DNA of 13,590 nt from Acidilobaceae archaeon (GCA_027057815.1 JALURD010000103.1:1-13590); one strand, 5' to 3'; positions 1 through 6,586 are shown, counted from the first letter of the stretch. A program made the numbers and translations. Notes: generated from the sequence alone by a model not told the origin.

Positions 1-1
1 A

Positions 2-514
2 TCTCATTCTTGGGGATTGCTGAGTCAGCGATATGCCTACGACTTAATCAGAATAGAGGATTATAATAAGGTAGAGTCCCCATGCAGATATAGAAGACTT
101 GAAGACTGGGTTACTTACGGGTCCCCAGTTTTAGCGGCGGCTGACGGAGTTGTTGTTTCCGTTTACGATGGAGCTCCAGACAACGATCCTGTAGGTAGGA
201 TAAGATTTACAAGCAAGACCCTTGAAGGAAACTATGTCATCATAAAACACTCGCCATGCACATATTCACTATATGCTCATTTAAAGAAAGGAAGCATTAT
301 TGTAAAAGAGGGTGACATGGTAAAACAAGGCGATGTCATAGGCGAGGCGGGTAATAGCGGAATGTCGACAGCCCCACATCTTCACTTCCAGTTATTAAGT
401 AGTCCTAGCCTTTTCAGCGCTACCAGCCTTCCCATCAAAATGTCATATGTCGATATTAAGGGCAGGAGAATTAGAAAACATCCTAGAATGGGAGAAGTAA
501 TTTGCTCCCTCTAA
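2..514 (+). CDS. M23 (LytM/lysostaphin-type) metallopeptidase family protein, 3' part
   Basis: The reading frame is open to the left edge, so the start lies outside; the TTG at 17 is probably internal. The frame reads SHSWGLLSQRYAYDL from position 2, which resembles the first zinc motif of M23 peptidases (His, then an Asp of the YAxD type). Later come a GxPVLAAADGVVV strand, a GNYVIIKHS strand, SLYAHL (about 260-285) and PHLHFQL (about 373-393), the usual second set of zinc and catalytic histidines. In bacteria this fold cuts peptide cross-links of murein. Archaea lack murein, so the substrate is unknown; it could be a pseudomurein-like or glycoprotein peptide, a bacteriocin-like target, or carbohydrate if the fold has been reused. 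No N-terminal signal can be assessed. The gene is visibly more AT-rich than the rest of the window, which suggests transfer. Family assignment is firm; function is inference. Confidence 0.85.
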   Translation, partial: SHSWGLLSQRYAYDLIRIEDYNKVESPCRYRRLEDWVTYGSPVLAAADGVVVSVYDGAPDNDPVGRIRFTSKTLEGNYVIIKHSPCTYSLYAHLKKGSIIVKEGDMVKQGDVIGEAGNSGMSTAPHLHFQLLSSPSLFSATSLPIKMSYVDIKGRRIRKHPRMGEVICSL

Positions 515-534
515 GACTTTGAAATTCACAGCGA

Positions 535-553
535 TTTTCGTTTTATAATTTTT
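535..553 (+). terminator. T-rich terminator after the M23 peptidase gene
   Basis: Runs of four, four and five T (535-538, 541-544, 549-553) begin about 20 bases after the stop codon. Archaeal transcription commonly ends at oligo-T runs without a hairpin. Role inferred from position and composition. Confidence 0.5.
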
Positions 554-554
554 C

Positions 555-560
555 AAAAAA
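555..560 (-). terminator. oligo-T terminator after rps27ae
   Basis: Six A on the plus strand give a T6 run on the minus strand, 47 bases past the rps27ae stop. It would end the rpo7-to-rps27ae transcript. The converging plus-strand T runs lie directly beside it, so the 535-560 stretch looks like a two-way terminator. Confidence 0.5.
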
Positions 561-606
561 GTGTAATTAATATATTACTGAGATTCTAGGAGTGTGAACA
601 ATTTAG

Positions 607-792
607 TTACTTCCTCCCGACAAATTCCGTATAGCCGCAATAGCCGCAGTGCCACCTTTCTACAGGCTTCTTATGATGAGCCATTACTCTGCCGCAGCGA
701 GGACATTTCTTGTTCTTCAGCCTAATGGTCCAACTGTTTACATCATACTCATAATATAGTCTGGCTGCGGCCTTGACTTCCTTCTTGGCCAC
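607..792 (-). CDS. rps27ae: 30S ribosomal protein S27ae
   Basis: This is a 61-residue small-subunit ribosomal protein. Four cysteines in two pairs, C30/C33 (CPRCG) and C49/C52 (CGYCG), form the expected zinc ribbon, and the N-terminal third is basic. In eukaryotes the homologue is the tail of a ubiquitin fusion; archaea carry it alone, as here. The GTG start at 792 is preceded by GGGGGTG with an eight-base spacer. It is the last gene of the rpo7 operon, 16 bases after rps24e, and the two genes are adjacent in many archaea. Length and residues are normal for the family. Confidence 0.95.
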   Translation of the reverse strand: MAKKEVKAAARLYYEYDVNSWTIRLKNKKCPRCGRVMAHHKKPVERWHCGYCGYTEFVGRK

Positions 793-808
793 CCGGCATC
801 CACCCCCT

Positions 809-1153
809 TTACATTAGCTGCGGGCCCTCCACGCCTCCGTTCCTCTCGATTATGTACTGTGGCTCGAACTGGAGAGCCCTTTCCTTTGTGTCGTAAATGT
901 GTACCTGAGCCCTCGACCTGCCGATGCCGTACTCGGTCTTTATCTCCCTAACGTAGACCCTTGATATTTCGACCCCGTACGCGTTAGCCACCGCCATCCT
1001 GACTATGAACCTCATAGGCGTGGGCTTCAGCTCATGGTGTATTATCAGCGTTAGCTCCCTCCTCTTGATCACAGGGTTGTACCAGTCCCTAGCAACCTCG
1101 GCCCATATCCCCTCGCCGAGGTCTATACGCCTCTGCACGCTGGCCTGGCTCAC
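809..1153 (-). CDS. rps24e: 30S ribosomal protein S24e
   Basis: This 114-residue protein matches archaeal S24e. It has the early NPVIKRREL motif (about residues 26-34), a PTPMRFIVRMAVANAYG helix, and the conserved VYVREIKTEYGIGRSRAQVHIYD strand region. It binds rRNA in the small subunit. The start is GTG at 1153, with GGGTGG six bases upstream. The gene lies 48 bases after the dephospho-CoA kinase gene and 16 bases before rps27ae, inside the same operon. Nothing is unusual in length or sequence. Confidence 0.95.
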   Translation of the reverse strand: MSQASVQRRIDLGEGIWAEVARDWYNPVIKRRELTLIIHHELKPTPMRFIVRMAVANAYGVEISRVYVREIKTEYGIGRSRAQVHIYDTKERALQFEPQYIIERNGGVEGPQLM

Positions 1154-1201
1154 CGCCTTCCACCCTACCTCCCGCCTCTCAAGCCCGAGCGCGTAGTGGC
1201 T

Positions 1202-1714
1202 CTATAAGTGTGCGGTGCCCGGGCGGAGGTTGAGGAACCTCTCAGCCGCTCCAGCGGATGTCTCCCTGGAAGCCCTCACCATGACCGTCCCCCGTCCAGG
1301 CAGCCCGTATAACACCAGCGAGCCCGGCTTAGCGCACTCCATGGCAACGAGGGCTAGCATATCCTCCTCCCCAACAACCCTTACAGCCGTTCCGGGGTTC
1401 CTGGAGGCCTCGCATACCACGCGTCTAGCCTGCAGCGTTATGGTGCCTGCCGGGTTGTAGGCAACCACAACTCTATAACCCCTCGCCTCGGGAGGCTCGG
1501 TCTCGCCCCTCCTAGTCTTGGCGTCGAAGATTATAGAGGAACGCTGGGGTCCAAGCGAGTCCTCGCAGAACCGCGAAACGTAGTCCCCGACACAGACCGC
1601 CAGCGGGGCTCGGGCCAGGAGCCGGGAGGGATCCCTAACGACCACGCCCCGAGGATTAGCGAAGAACCTCCTCAGCTCAACGGGTAGGATGAGCGCTGGC
1701 AACCCTGGCGTCAA
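1202..1714 (-). CDS. GTP-dependent dephospho-CoA kinase (DUF359 family)
   Basis: This 170-residue protein belongs to the archaeal DUF359 family, shown in Thermococcus to phosphorylate dephospho-CoA with GTP, the last step of CoA synthesis. Visible family motifs are VGDYVS (D44), IIFDAKTRRGE (D64), YNPAGTIT (about 85-92), VGEEDMLAL (E115, E116, D117) and VLYGLPGRG (about 134-142). These acidic residues are the likely metal and substrate ligands. The TTG start at 1714 overlaps the spt4 stop in TTGA, so translation is probably coupled; a GGTGG lies within the spt4 tail. Placement between spt4 and rps24e is a recurrent archaeal arrangement. Family identity is strong; enzyme activity is inferred from the family. 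Confidence 0.85.
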   Translation of the reverse strand: MTPGLPALILPVELRRFFANPRGVVVRDPSRLLARAPLAVCVGDYVSRFCEDSLGPQRSSIIFDAKTRRGETEPPEARGYRVVVAYNPAGTITLQARRVVCEASRNPGTAVRVVGEEDMLALVAMECAKPGSLVLYGLPGRGTVMVRASRETSAGAAERFLNLRPGTAHL

Positions 1715-1947
1715 GGCCTCACTACCACCTTGCCAGCCACCTTTATCGCGTATATCCCAGGCTTTCTCTCCATGACCTTAGCTACGAAGCTCTTCTCCCC
1801 ATCTATGATTACCACCATGCCGCTCCACTCGTCGGTAAACCTGTTGCCTCCGCATACCGGGCATACATCCATGTCCCTGAAGACTAGGGCTCCGCAGTGA
1901 AGGCAAGCCTTGAGTGGAGGCTTCCTTGAAGGGCTCCTGGCCGGCAC
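1711..1947 (-). CDS. spt4: transcription elongation factor Spt4 (RpoE'')
   Basis: This 78-residue zinc protein has C15/C18 (CLHC) and C29/C32 (CPVC), followed by the family signature FTDEWSGMVVIID and a closing KPGIYAIKV strand. Spt4 pairs with Spt5 (NusG) to form the clamp-bound elongation factor of archaeal RNA polymerase. It was formerly called RNA polymerase subunit E''. The start is GTG at 1947, five bases after the rpo7 stop; the site GGGGTGA lies across the end of rpo7, so the two are translationally linked. The N-terminal dozen basic residues are a modest extension. The stop overlaps the next gene's start. Confidence 0.93.
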   Translation of the reverse strand: MPARSPSRKPPLKACLHCGALVFRDMDVCPVCGGNRFTDEWSGMVVIIDGEKSFVAKVMERKPGIYAIKVAGKVVVRP

Positions 1948-1952
1948 CTATT

Positions 1953-2522
1953 TCACCCCTCAGCTAGCTCCTTCTCAACCTGCTCCTTGATCCAGTCCTC
2001 CTTGCCTAGGTACGGCTGCCTCATGGTCAATCCTATCCTGAATATTCTGGCCCCCCGGGTCTCCTTGCCCACCTGCACTATTCTAGCCCTGACTACGTCG
2101 TCTATCGATACTATGCGCCCGGAGTCTACCCCTCTGAAGCCACTCCTGTCAGGGAGTAGCTCGACCCGTTCATCCATTATCTGGGTCCTATAGACTAAGC
2201 CGTCTATGGGGCCTAGGTTGACGAATATCCCTTGCTCTCTAGCGTCGACCACCTTGCCCCTAACTACTTCCAAGTTGAGGGGTTTAAAGGCCAGCACTCT
2301 ATAGCGGGTGGGCAGGTATATCTTCGGGTCGTCGTGAAGCAGGATTCCATCGCCCAAGACCTCCGCGTCTAAGACAGCCACGAATATCCCGTACTCCGTC
2401 GAGCCGGTGCTCTCCAGGCTCTCTCTGAGCACCTTCAATACAGCCTTATTCACGTCCTCGCCGCTATAGTAGGCGTCAGGGTCTACCCCAACCCACTCCT
2501 CAAACTCGTAAACTACGTACAA
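1953..2522 (-). CDS. rpo7: DNA-directed RNA polymerase subunit Rpo7 (RpoE')
   Basis: This is the archaeal homologue of Rpb7, which with Rpo4 forms the polymerase stalk, aiding open-complex formation and binding emerging RNA. The N-terminal half is the RNP-like domain. An S1/OB domain begins near residue 80 with GKVVDAREQGIFVNLGPIDG and continues to the RIGLTMRQPYLG region. The frame also allows a GTG at 2531, but that GTG is part of the ribosome binding site GGGGTG (2534-2529). TTG at 2522 sits six bases after it and gives MYVVYEFEEWVGVDP, which matches family N termini. I therefore use 2522 (189 residues). A TATA box lies at 2564-2573. Confidence 0.92.
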   Translation of the reverse strand: MYVVYEFEEWVGVDPDAYYSGEDVNKAVLKVLRESLESTGSTEYGIFVAVLDAEVLGDGILLHDDPKIYLPTRYRVLAFKPLNLEVVRGKVVDAREQGIFVNLGPIDGLVYRTQIMDERVELLPDRSGFRGVDSGRIVSIDDVVRARIVQVGKETRGARIFRIGLTMRQPYLGKEDWIKEQVEKELAEG

Positions 2523-2563
2523 GCACCACACCCCGGGCGCTACGTGCTAGAGGCCCGCGTCGC

Positions 2564-2573
2564 CTTTTATATT
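2564..2573 (-). promoter_or_regulatory. TATA box of the rpo7-spt4-dpck-rps24e-rps27ae operon
   Basis: The minus strand reads AATATAAAAG here. A start site about 26 bases on would fall near 2542, leaving a leader of about 20 bases that contains GGGGTG before the TTG start of rpo7. It lies just upstream of rpo7 in the 69 bases between the PIN gene stop and the rpo7 start, so the operon can be transcribed independently of aIF2 gamma. Confidence 0.7.
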
Positions 2574-2591
2574 GAAATCACGCGGCACAAG

Positions 2592-3044
2592 CTACAGAAT
2601 CTCCCACTCCAGCTCAAGCCTCCCGGCGCTCTCCCTGTAATATAAGCTGGGGATCCCCAGGCTCCTCAGCCTCCTCCTCAGCTCCCGGTCGTTTGTTGCG
2701 ACTACAACACTCAAACCCTCACCTTTGAGCCTCCTAGCCAGGCTTTCGATGGCATCGTCTGCGTTCCCGGCATCTACCTCCTCCACTGCCACGCCAAGCC
2801 TGCCCATCATCCAGAGGGCCCTCCTCGCCGCGCGCCTAACCTTAGGCTTGGGATGCTCATTAGCCAGCCTCTCCAGCTCTTCAATAACCTGCCTGGGGGC
2901 CATGAAGCGGAATGAAGCCTCCAGGGCCTCAAGCACCATAGACGGGGCTATAACGCCTTCAGCGAGTTGTATGAGGAAACTTGAGTCCACGACAACTACT
3001 ATCCTTGCTACGCCTTTACTACCCCCCAGCCTATCAGCCTCCAC
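2592..3044 (-). CDS. PIN-domain protein, Fcf1/Utp24-like (COG1412 type)
   Basis: This is a 150-residue single-domain PIN nuclease candidate. The acidic metal ligands can be followed: D20 (VVVVDSSFL), E56 (VIEELERL), D96/D97 (NADDAI) and D119 (VATNDRELRRRL), ending in IPSLYYRE. The arrangement matches archaeal proteins related to eukaryotic Fcf1/Utp24, an 18S pre-rRNA endonuclease, better than typical VapC toxins, and there is no antitoxin gene beside it. A role in rRNA processing is inference. The only start codon before the first Asp in this frame is GTG at 3044, which overlaps the aIF2 gamma 3' end by 37 bases. A polar or basic leader of about 14 residues precedes the domain. The gene probably follows aIF2 gamma on one transcript. 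Confidence 0.8.
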   Translation of the reverse strand: MEADRLGGSKGVARIVVVVDSSFLIQLAEGVIAPSMVLEALEASFRFMAPRQVIEELERLANEHPKPKVRRAARRALWMMGRLGVAVEEVDAGNADDAIESLARRLKGEGLSVVVATNDRELRRRLRSLGIPSLYYRESAGRLELEWEIL

Positions 3045-4255
3045 TTACCCTGCACCCTTCTGCTAATGGCGACTCTTGCACCGTTCCACGCGACCACGGG
3101 CCTCCTCAGTTTAACCTCAGCGACGCCCTTCTTCACGGAAGTCACGACGCCCAATGTTATCCCAGTACCTACCGTCAACATCAAGGGCTCACCCTTCTTG
3201 ATGTCCTCGACTTTTAATGCTTGCCTAGCCCCCACTACTCTCTCTAACAGATTGTACTCTATGATTAACTCGTCGAAGACTGGTGGGAGCTGGTCGGGCT
3301 TGCCCACCGCGTTGCCCACTAGGTTGTCGGACTTAGTTAGGCTCGGGTCTAGCGTCGTGCCAATCGCAACGAGTCCCCCGGGCTTGGCTTCCTCCACTTC
3401 TATGTTACCGAATCTCAGACTAGTTATCCTAGTGTAGAGCGGCACATACTCTATCTTACCCCCAGCCTGCCTTACGGGTATGCCGGGCCTTATCTCTATC
3501 TCGTCACCGACCCTGAAGACACCCTGCATTATGGCACCGCCTACTACCCCGCCAACCAGCCTCTCGGGCGGGGTGCCCGGCTTATTCACGTCGAAGCTCC
3601 TGGCCACAAACATGAGAGGGGGTTTGTCAAGGTCCCTCTCAGGGGTTGGTATGTACTCTTCGATGGCAGCTAGGACGGCATCAATGTTAGCCCTCTTCAG
3701 AGCGCTCACCGGTATTATGGGCGCATCCTCGGCGAACGTCCCTTCCAGGAACTTCTTTATCTCATTATAACTCTCTACGGCCCTTTCCCTGCTTACAACG
3801 TCCACCTTATTCTGCACTACCACGATGTTCTTAACCCCGATTATTTCCAAAGCAACTAGGTGCTCCTGAGTCTGCGGCTGGGGGCAGGGCTCGTTGGCGG
3901 CTACAACGAGTATAGCGCCATCCATAAGGGCTGCTCCCGAAAGCATCGTCGCCATGAGGATCTCGTGGCCAGGGGCATCCACGTAGGACATTCTCCTCCT
4001 TAGGACAGGTGTTGCTCCAGGCTTGCACTCGCATACAGGCTCGGGGCTATACGCTGATATCCCCTCGCAGCCCTCGCAATACCAGGCTTCGCCGTCCGCG
4101 TAGCCTAGCTTGATCGTCATACCTCTTCTAATCTCCTCGCTATGCCTCATAGTCCAGACTCCCGTAAGAGCCTGAACGAGGGTAGTCTTGCCATGGTCCA
4201 CGTGGCCTACTACGCCAATGTTAACTTCTGGCTGCCTCTTCTCACTCGTTCCCAC
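3008..4255 (-). CDS. eif2g: translation initiation factor aIF2 subunit gamma
   Basis: This GTPase subunit delivers initiator Met-tRNA to the small ribosomal subunit. Visible motifs are G1 GHVDHGKT (about residues 17-24), a zinc knuckle C60/C63 and C75/C77, G3 DAPGHE (93-98), G4 NKVD (149-152) and G5 SAL (184-186), followed by two beta-barrel domains. The frame is open to a GTG at 4267, but that codon lies in the GGGGTGGAGG binding site; the GTG at 4255 follows GGAGG by five bases and gives MGTSEKRQPEVNIGVVG, as in relatives. Length from this start is 415 residues, normal for the family. The 3' end overlaps the PIN gene, and the 5' side faces thiI across a divergent promoter. Confidence 0.96.
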   Translation of the reverse strand: MGTSEKRQPEVNIGVVGHVDHGKTTLVQALTGVWTMRHSEEIRRGMTIKLGYADGEAWYCEGCEGISAYSPEPVCECKPGATPVLRRRMSYVDAPGHEILMATMLSGAALMDGAILVVAANEPCPQPQTQEHLVALEIIGVKNIVVVQNKVDVVSRERAVESYNEIKKFLEGTFAEDAPIIPVSALKRANIDAVLAAIEEYIPTPERDLDKPPLMFVARSFDVNKPGTPPERLVGGVVGGAIMQGVFRVGDEIEIRPGIPVRQAGGKIEYVPLYTRITSLRFGNIEVEEAKPGGLVAIGTTLDPSLTKSDNLVGNAVGKPDQLPPVFDELIIEYNLLERVVGARQALKVEDIKKGEPLMLTVGTGITLGVVTSVKKGVAEVKLRRPVVAWNGARVAISRRVQGKWRLIGWGVVKA

Positions 4256-4294
4256 TAAAGCCTCCACCCCTGAATGGCCGAGGGGTTGAGGCCA

Positions 4295-4302
4295 GTATTA
4301 AG
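4295..4302 (-). promoter_or_regulatory. possible TATA box of aIF2 gamma
   Basis: The minus strand reads CTTAATAC. The spacing predicts a transcript start near 4273, leaving an 18-base leader that contains GGGGTGGAGG before the GTG at 4255. Sequence match is moderate; the spacing is what supports it. Confidence 0.4.
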
Positions 4303-4330
4303 CACAAAGTTGCGTCCAACGTTACTGAAG

Positions 4331-4338
4331 GATATTAG
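4331..4338 (+). promoter_or_regulatory. possible TATA-like element of thiI
   Basis: GATATTAG lies about 26 bases before 4360. A transcript from there would carry a short leader with GGGGTG (4365-4370) before the GTG at 4379. This is weak by sequence and supported mainly by position. Confidence 0.3.
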
Positions 4339-4378
4339 CGTTACACGTACAACTCCGGCCACACGGGGTGCCGGGCTG

Positions 4379-5569
4379 GTGAAGAGCGTAGTCTTAGTCA
4401 GGTACTCGGAGATAGCCGTTAAGGGGCATAGTACTAGGTCGAAGATGGAGACGCTCCTACGCAGGAACATAGAGGAAGCCCTAGAAGCCCATGGAGCTAC
4501 TTACGGTAGAATAGTAGTGGAGGAAGGCAGACTGATAATAGAGGAGGCGGGCTACGACGCGGCTAAGGCCGCCGCTAGAGTCTTCGGCGTTAAGAGTGTC
4601 TCACCGGCTGTCGAAGTTGGGTTCGGAGGCCTTGACGATATAGTTGAGGCTGGCGTCAACTACTTCTGCGAGCGGGTCAAGGGCAAGATTTTCAGAGTCA
4701 GAGCAAGGAGAGCGGGAACGCATGACTTCACAAGCAAGGATATCGAAAAGGCCCTGGGAGCTAAGCTACTTGAGTCGTGCGGGGCGAGAAAAGTTGACTT
4801 GACGTCGCCCGAGTACACGGCATACGTGGAGGTCAGGGGCGGCAAGGCATACTTCTACGATGAAGTCATCGAGGGCCCCGGAGGCCTGCCCCTAGGTAGC
4901 GAGGACAAGGTTCTAGTACTCTTTAGCGGCGGCTTCGACTCCACGGCCGCCGCATGGCTCGTCATGAAGCGCGGCGCCCCGGTAGATTTACTCTTCTACG
5001 ACTACGGCGACCTGGCCTTTAGGAGAATAGCCTTGAAGGCCGCCAAGCTCCTAGCAGACTCGTGGGCCTACGGCTACGACCTGAAGATAGCTGTAGCCGA
5101 CTTCCGCAGGATAGCTGAGAAGCTTGTAGAGGTAAGGCCTGAGTATAGAGTCCTGGTTGCCAGGCGTGTCATGATGCTCTATGCCCATAAAGTTGCCAGA
5201 GAGCTGGGAGCACTAGCCCTAGCCACCGGGGAGAACATCGGGCAGGTTGCATCTCAAACAATAATAAACATGAGGCTTATTGGGGGATCCCTCGAGCTCC
5301 CGGTCATAAGGCCCCTGGCGGGATTCGATAAAGACGAGACCGTAGCACTTACCCGCAGGATTGGAACATATGAGGTAAATGCCTCCCAAATTGAAGTGTG
5401 CGGCAGGGGATCCCCTCCTACACCCCGGGGAAACCCGCAGATCTTCGAGAGAGAGTTCAGCAAGGTATCCGATTACGAGGACTTAATCACTTATAAAGTG
5501 TTCCACGTGAAGCGCGCCAGCCTAGAAGACTTGATAGCCTCCGTGGAATCCTGGTTACAAGGAGGATGA
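4379..5569 (+). CDS. thiI: tRNA sulfurtransferase ThiI (4-thiouridine synthetase)
   Basis: ThiI adenylates tRNA U8 for thiolation to 4-thiouridine and in many organisms supports thiazole synthesis. The protein has an N-terminal ferredoxin-like/THUMP region (RYSEIAVKG near the start, HDFTSKDIEKALG in THUMP) and a PP-loop ATPase domain with SGGFDS at residues 183-188. It also has the family motif ATGENIGQVASQT and a C-terminal EVCGRGSPPTPRG. There is no rhodanese domain, as is usual in archaea, so sulfur must reach it another way. The frame is open back to about 4274, but the upstream peptide is not ThiI-like. GTG at 4379 follows GGGGTG by eight bases and gives MKSVVLVRYSEIAVKG. Length is 396 residues, normal for rhodanese-less ThiI. 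Confidence 0.93.
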   Translation: MKSVVLVRYSEIAVKGHSTRSKMETLLRRNIEEALEAHGATYGRIVVEEGRLIIEEAGYDAAKAAARVFGVKSVSPAVEVGFGGLDDIVEAGVNYFCERVKGKIFRVRARRAGTHDFTSKDIEKALGAKLLESCGARKVDLTSPEYTAYVEVRGGKAYFYDEVIEGPGGLPLGSEDKVLVLFSGGFDSTAAAWLVMKRGAPVDLLFYDYGDLAFRRIALKAAKLLADSWAYGYDLKIAVADFRRIAEKLVEVRPEYRVLVARRVMMLYAHKVARELGALALATGENIGQVASQTIINMRLIGGSLELPVIRPLAGFDKDETVALTRRIGTYEVNASQIEVCGRGSPPTPRGNPQIFEREFSKVSDYEDLITYKVFHVKRASLEDLIASVESWLQGG

Positions 5570-5587
5570 GCGCTGACGACGCGGGCG

Positions 5588-5603
5588 AGGCCCTTAAGGG
5601 CCT
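5588..5603. repeat. 16-bp perfect palindrome between convergent genes
   Basis: AGGCCCTTAAGGGCCT is its own reverse complement and lies in the 50 bases between the ends of thiI and the amidohydrolase-like gene. A second, overlapping pairing is possible: AGGGCC at 5597-5602 with GGCCCT at 5611-5616. No T run follows on the plus strand, so a classic terminator is not shown; it may be a protein site or an RNA 3'-end structure. Confidence 0.6.
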
Positions 5604-5619
5604 ATGAGCGGGCCCTCGA

Positions 5620-6498
5620 TCAGCGACTCCTGGACAGCAGGCTTGACGCGAACCTCCTCACCTCATTGAAGTGTCTCGTAGTTATCCTCAAATGCTCTCC
5701 ACCGTCGACTAGGACCTCATCTCCGACTATCAAGCTCTCCACAGGGGCTCCCAGCCTATAGACCTCGTCGAGGGACAGCTCGTAGAGGTCGGCCAGCATC
5801 CCCGGCGGCCTCCTAGCGTCGTAAACCACTACCTCGGCCCTAGCACCCTTCTCTATCCTTCCCCCAGGGATCCCTAAGGCTTCTCTGAGGCTAAGGGATC
5901 CCTCATAGATCCTAGGCACTGAAGTCCACGCTGCTCTATAATTTAATGCGGAGTATGCCCCTAACACCCTGCTCCTGCCTATCTTGACCTCGCCTCCCAC
6001 TAAGACTAGATTAGCTCCTTCTTCCGGGCACCCGTCGCCTCCAACACTCACCGTACCCTCCCCAGCTGCCCCACTGCATGTGGGGATAGCCGTCAGGTAG
6101 TAGCCCCCAATGCGGCTAGCTAGATCAATCGCTACAGCCTTCGACGGGGCTTCAATGACTAGAGTGGAGACCCCGGCCATGTGGGCTTCGTAGACCGCTG
6201 GAAGAGAGAGGAGTGCTAGCGACTCTGCATCTAGGCGCCCATAGAATTTTGCCCTCTCGGCGAGGTTGGGTTTCAGCCCTCTAATCGGGTACGCCGGTGC
6301 GTCGACGTAAGCCGCAAGGCCGGGGGCCGCTATCCTACCCTCGCCTCCCAGCACCAGAGTTGCATAAGTATACTCCTCGGGCACGGGGGCATCTCCTACG
6401 TCAACGATCCTGCCTCCCTTGATGTACACGTACCCATCCCTCAGCACGCGATCCCCGGTGTACACTATGGATGCTGTAACGAGAACGTCCACACTCAA
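5620..6498 (-). CDS. degenerate amidohydrolase-fold protein lacking the metal-binding HxH
   Basis: This 292-residue protein resembles ATZ/TRZ-type amidohydrolases at both ends. The N terminus carries a beta-sandwich with YIKGGRIVDVG and GGEGRIAAPGL. The C terminus has GGRIEKGARAEVVVYDARR followed by a VESLIVGDEVLVDGG strand pair. Where the family has PGxxNxHxH before an RG, this protein reads PGLAAYVDAPAYPIRG, so both histidines are gone. I also see no HxxE or later barrel Asp motif, and the protein is well over 100 residues shorter than usual. Metal-dependent hydrolysis is therefore unlikely; a structural or ligand-binding role is inference. The start is TTG at 6498, six bases after GGGTGG. 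It is divergent from PINA and converges on thiI. Base use is like the neighbours. Confidence 0.7.
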   Translation of the reverse strand: MSVDVLVTASIVYTGDRVLRDGYVYIKGGRIVDVGDAPVPEEYTYATLVLGGEGRIAAPGLAAYVDAPAYPIRGLKPNLAERAKFYGRLDAESLALLSLPAVYEAHMAGVSTLVIEAPSKAVAIDLASRIGGYYLTAIPTCSGAAGEGTVSVGGDGCPEEGANLVLVGGEVKIGRSRVLGAYSALNYRAAWTSVPRIYEGSLSLREALGIPGGRIEKGARAEVVVYDARRPPGMLADLYELSLDEVYRLGAPVESLIVGDEVLVDGGEHLRITTRHFNEVRRFASSLLSRSR

Positions 6499-6536
6499 AC
6501 TCTTCCACCCACCCGTGCCTCAGTGGACCACTAGGA

Positions 6537-6544
6537 GTTATACC
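6537..6544. promoter_or_regulatory. possible shared TATA element between the amidohydrolase-like gene and PINA
   Basis: The plus strand reads GTTATACC and the minus strand GGTATAAC. Taken rightwards it predicts a start near 6566, giving a leader with GAGGG before the ATG at 6587. Taken leftwards it predicts a start near 6515, giving a leader with GGGTGG before the TTG at 6498. One core could serve both divergent genes. Confidence 0.4.
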
Positions 6545-6586
6545 TCTCGGCTCACCTGTGGGTGTAGCCGGGTTGAGGGATCGGTG

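Noticed and set aside
2592..3044. VapC toxin of a toxin-antitoxin pair
   Set aside because: There is no small antitoxin gene next to it, and the sequence matches the Fcf1-like group next to aIF2 gamma better.
3066..3770. Plus-strand open frames opposite aIF2 gamma
   Set aside because: Serine/threonine/proline-rich translations typical of the antisense of a GC-rich conserved gene; no recognisable domain.
4274..4378. N-terminal extension of ThiI by 35 codons
   Set aside because: The extra peptide has no ThiI similarity, it would remove the thiI promoter, and the GTG at 4379 has a well-spaced GGGGTG.
5560..5615. Possible C/D box guide RNA after thiI (GATGAGC ... CTGA)
   Set aside because: The C box does not match RUGAUGA and no properly placed D box pairs with it; the palindrome explains the conserved-looking bases.
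5620..6498. Frameshifted or truncated remnant of a normal amidohydrolase
   Set aside because: Both terminal signatures are in one uninterrupted frame with a good start, so it is shortened as a whole rather than broken.
6419..6586. Extension of PINA by 56 codons upstream of the ATG
   Set aside because: It would overlap the divergent gene's coding region and shared promoter; the peptide is serine/threonine-rich shadow sequence, and the PIN domain begins right after the ATG at 6587.
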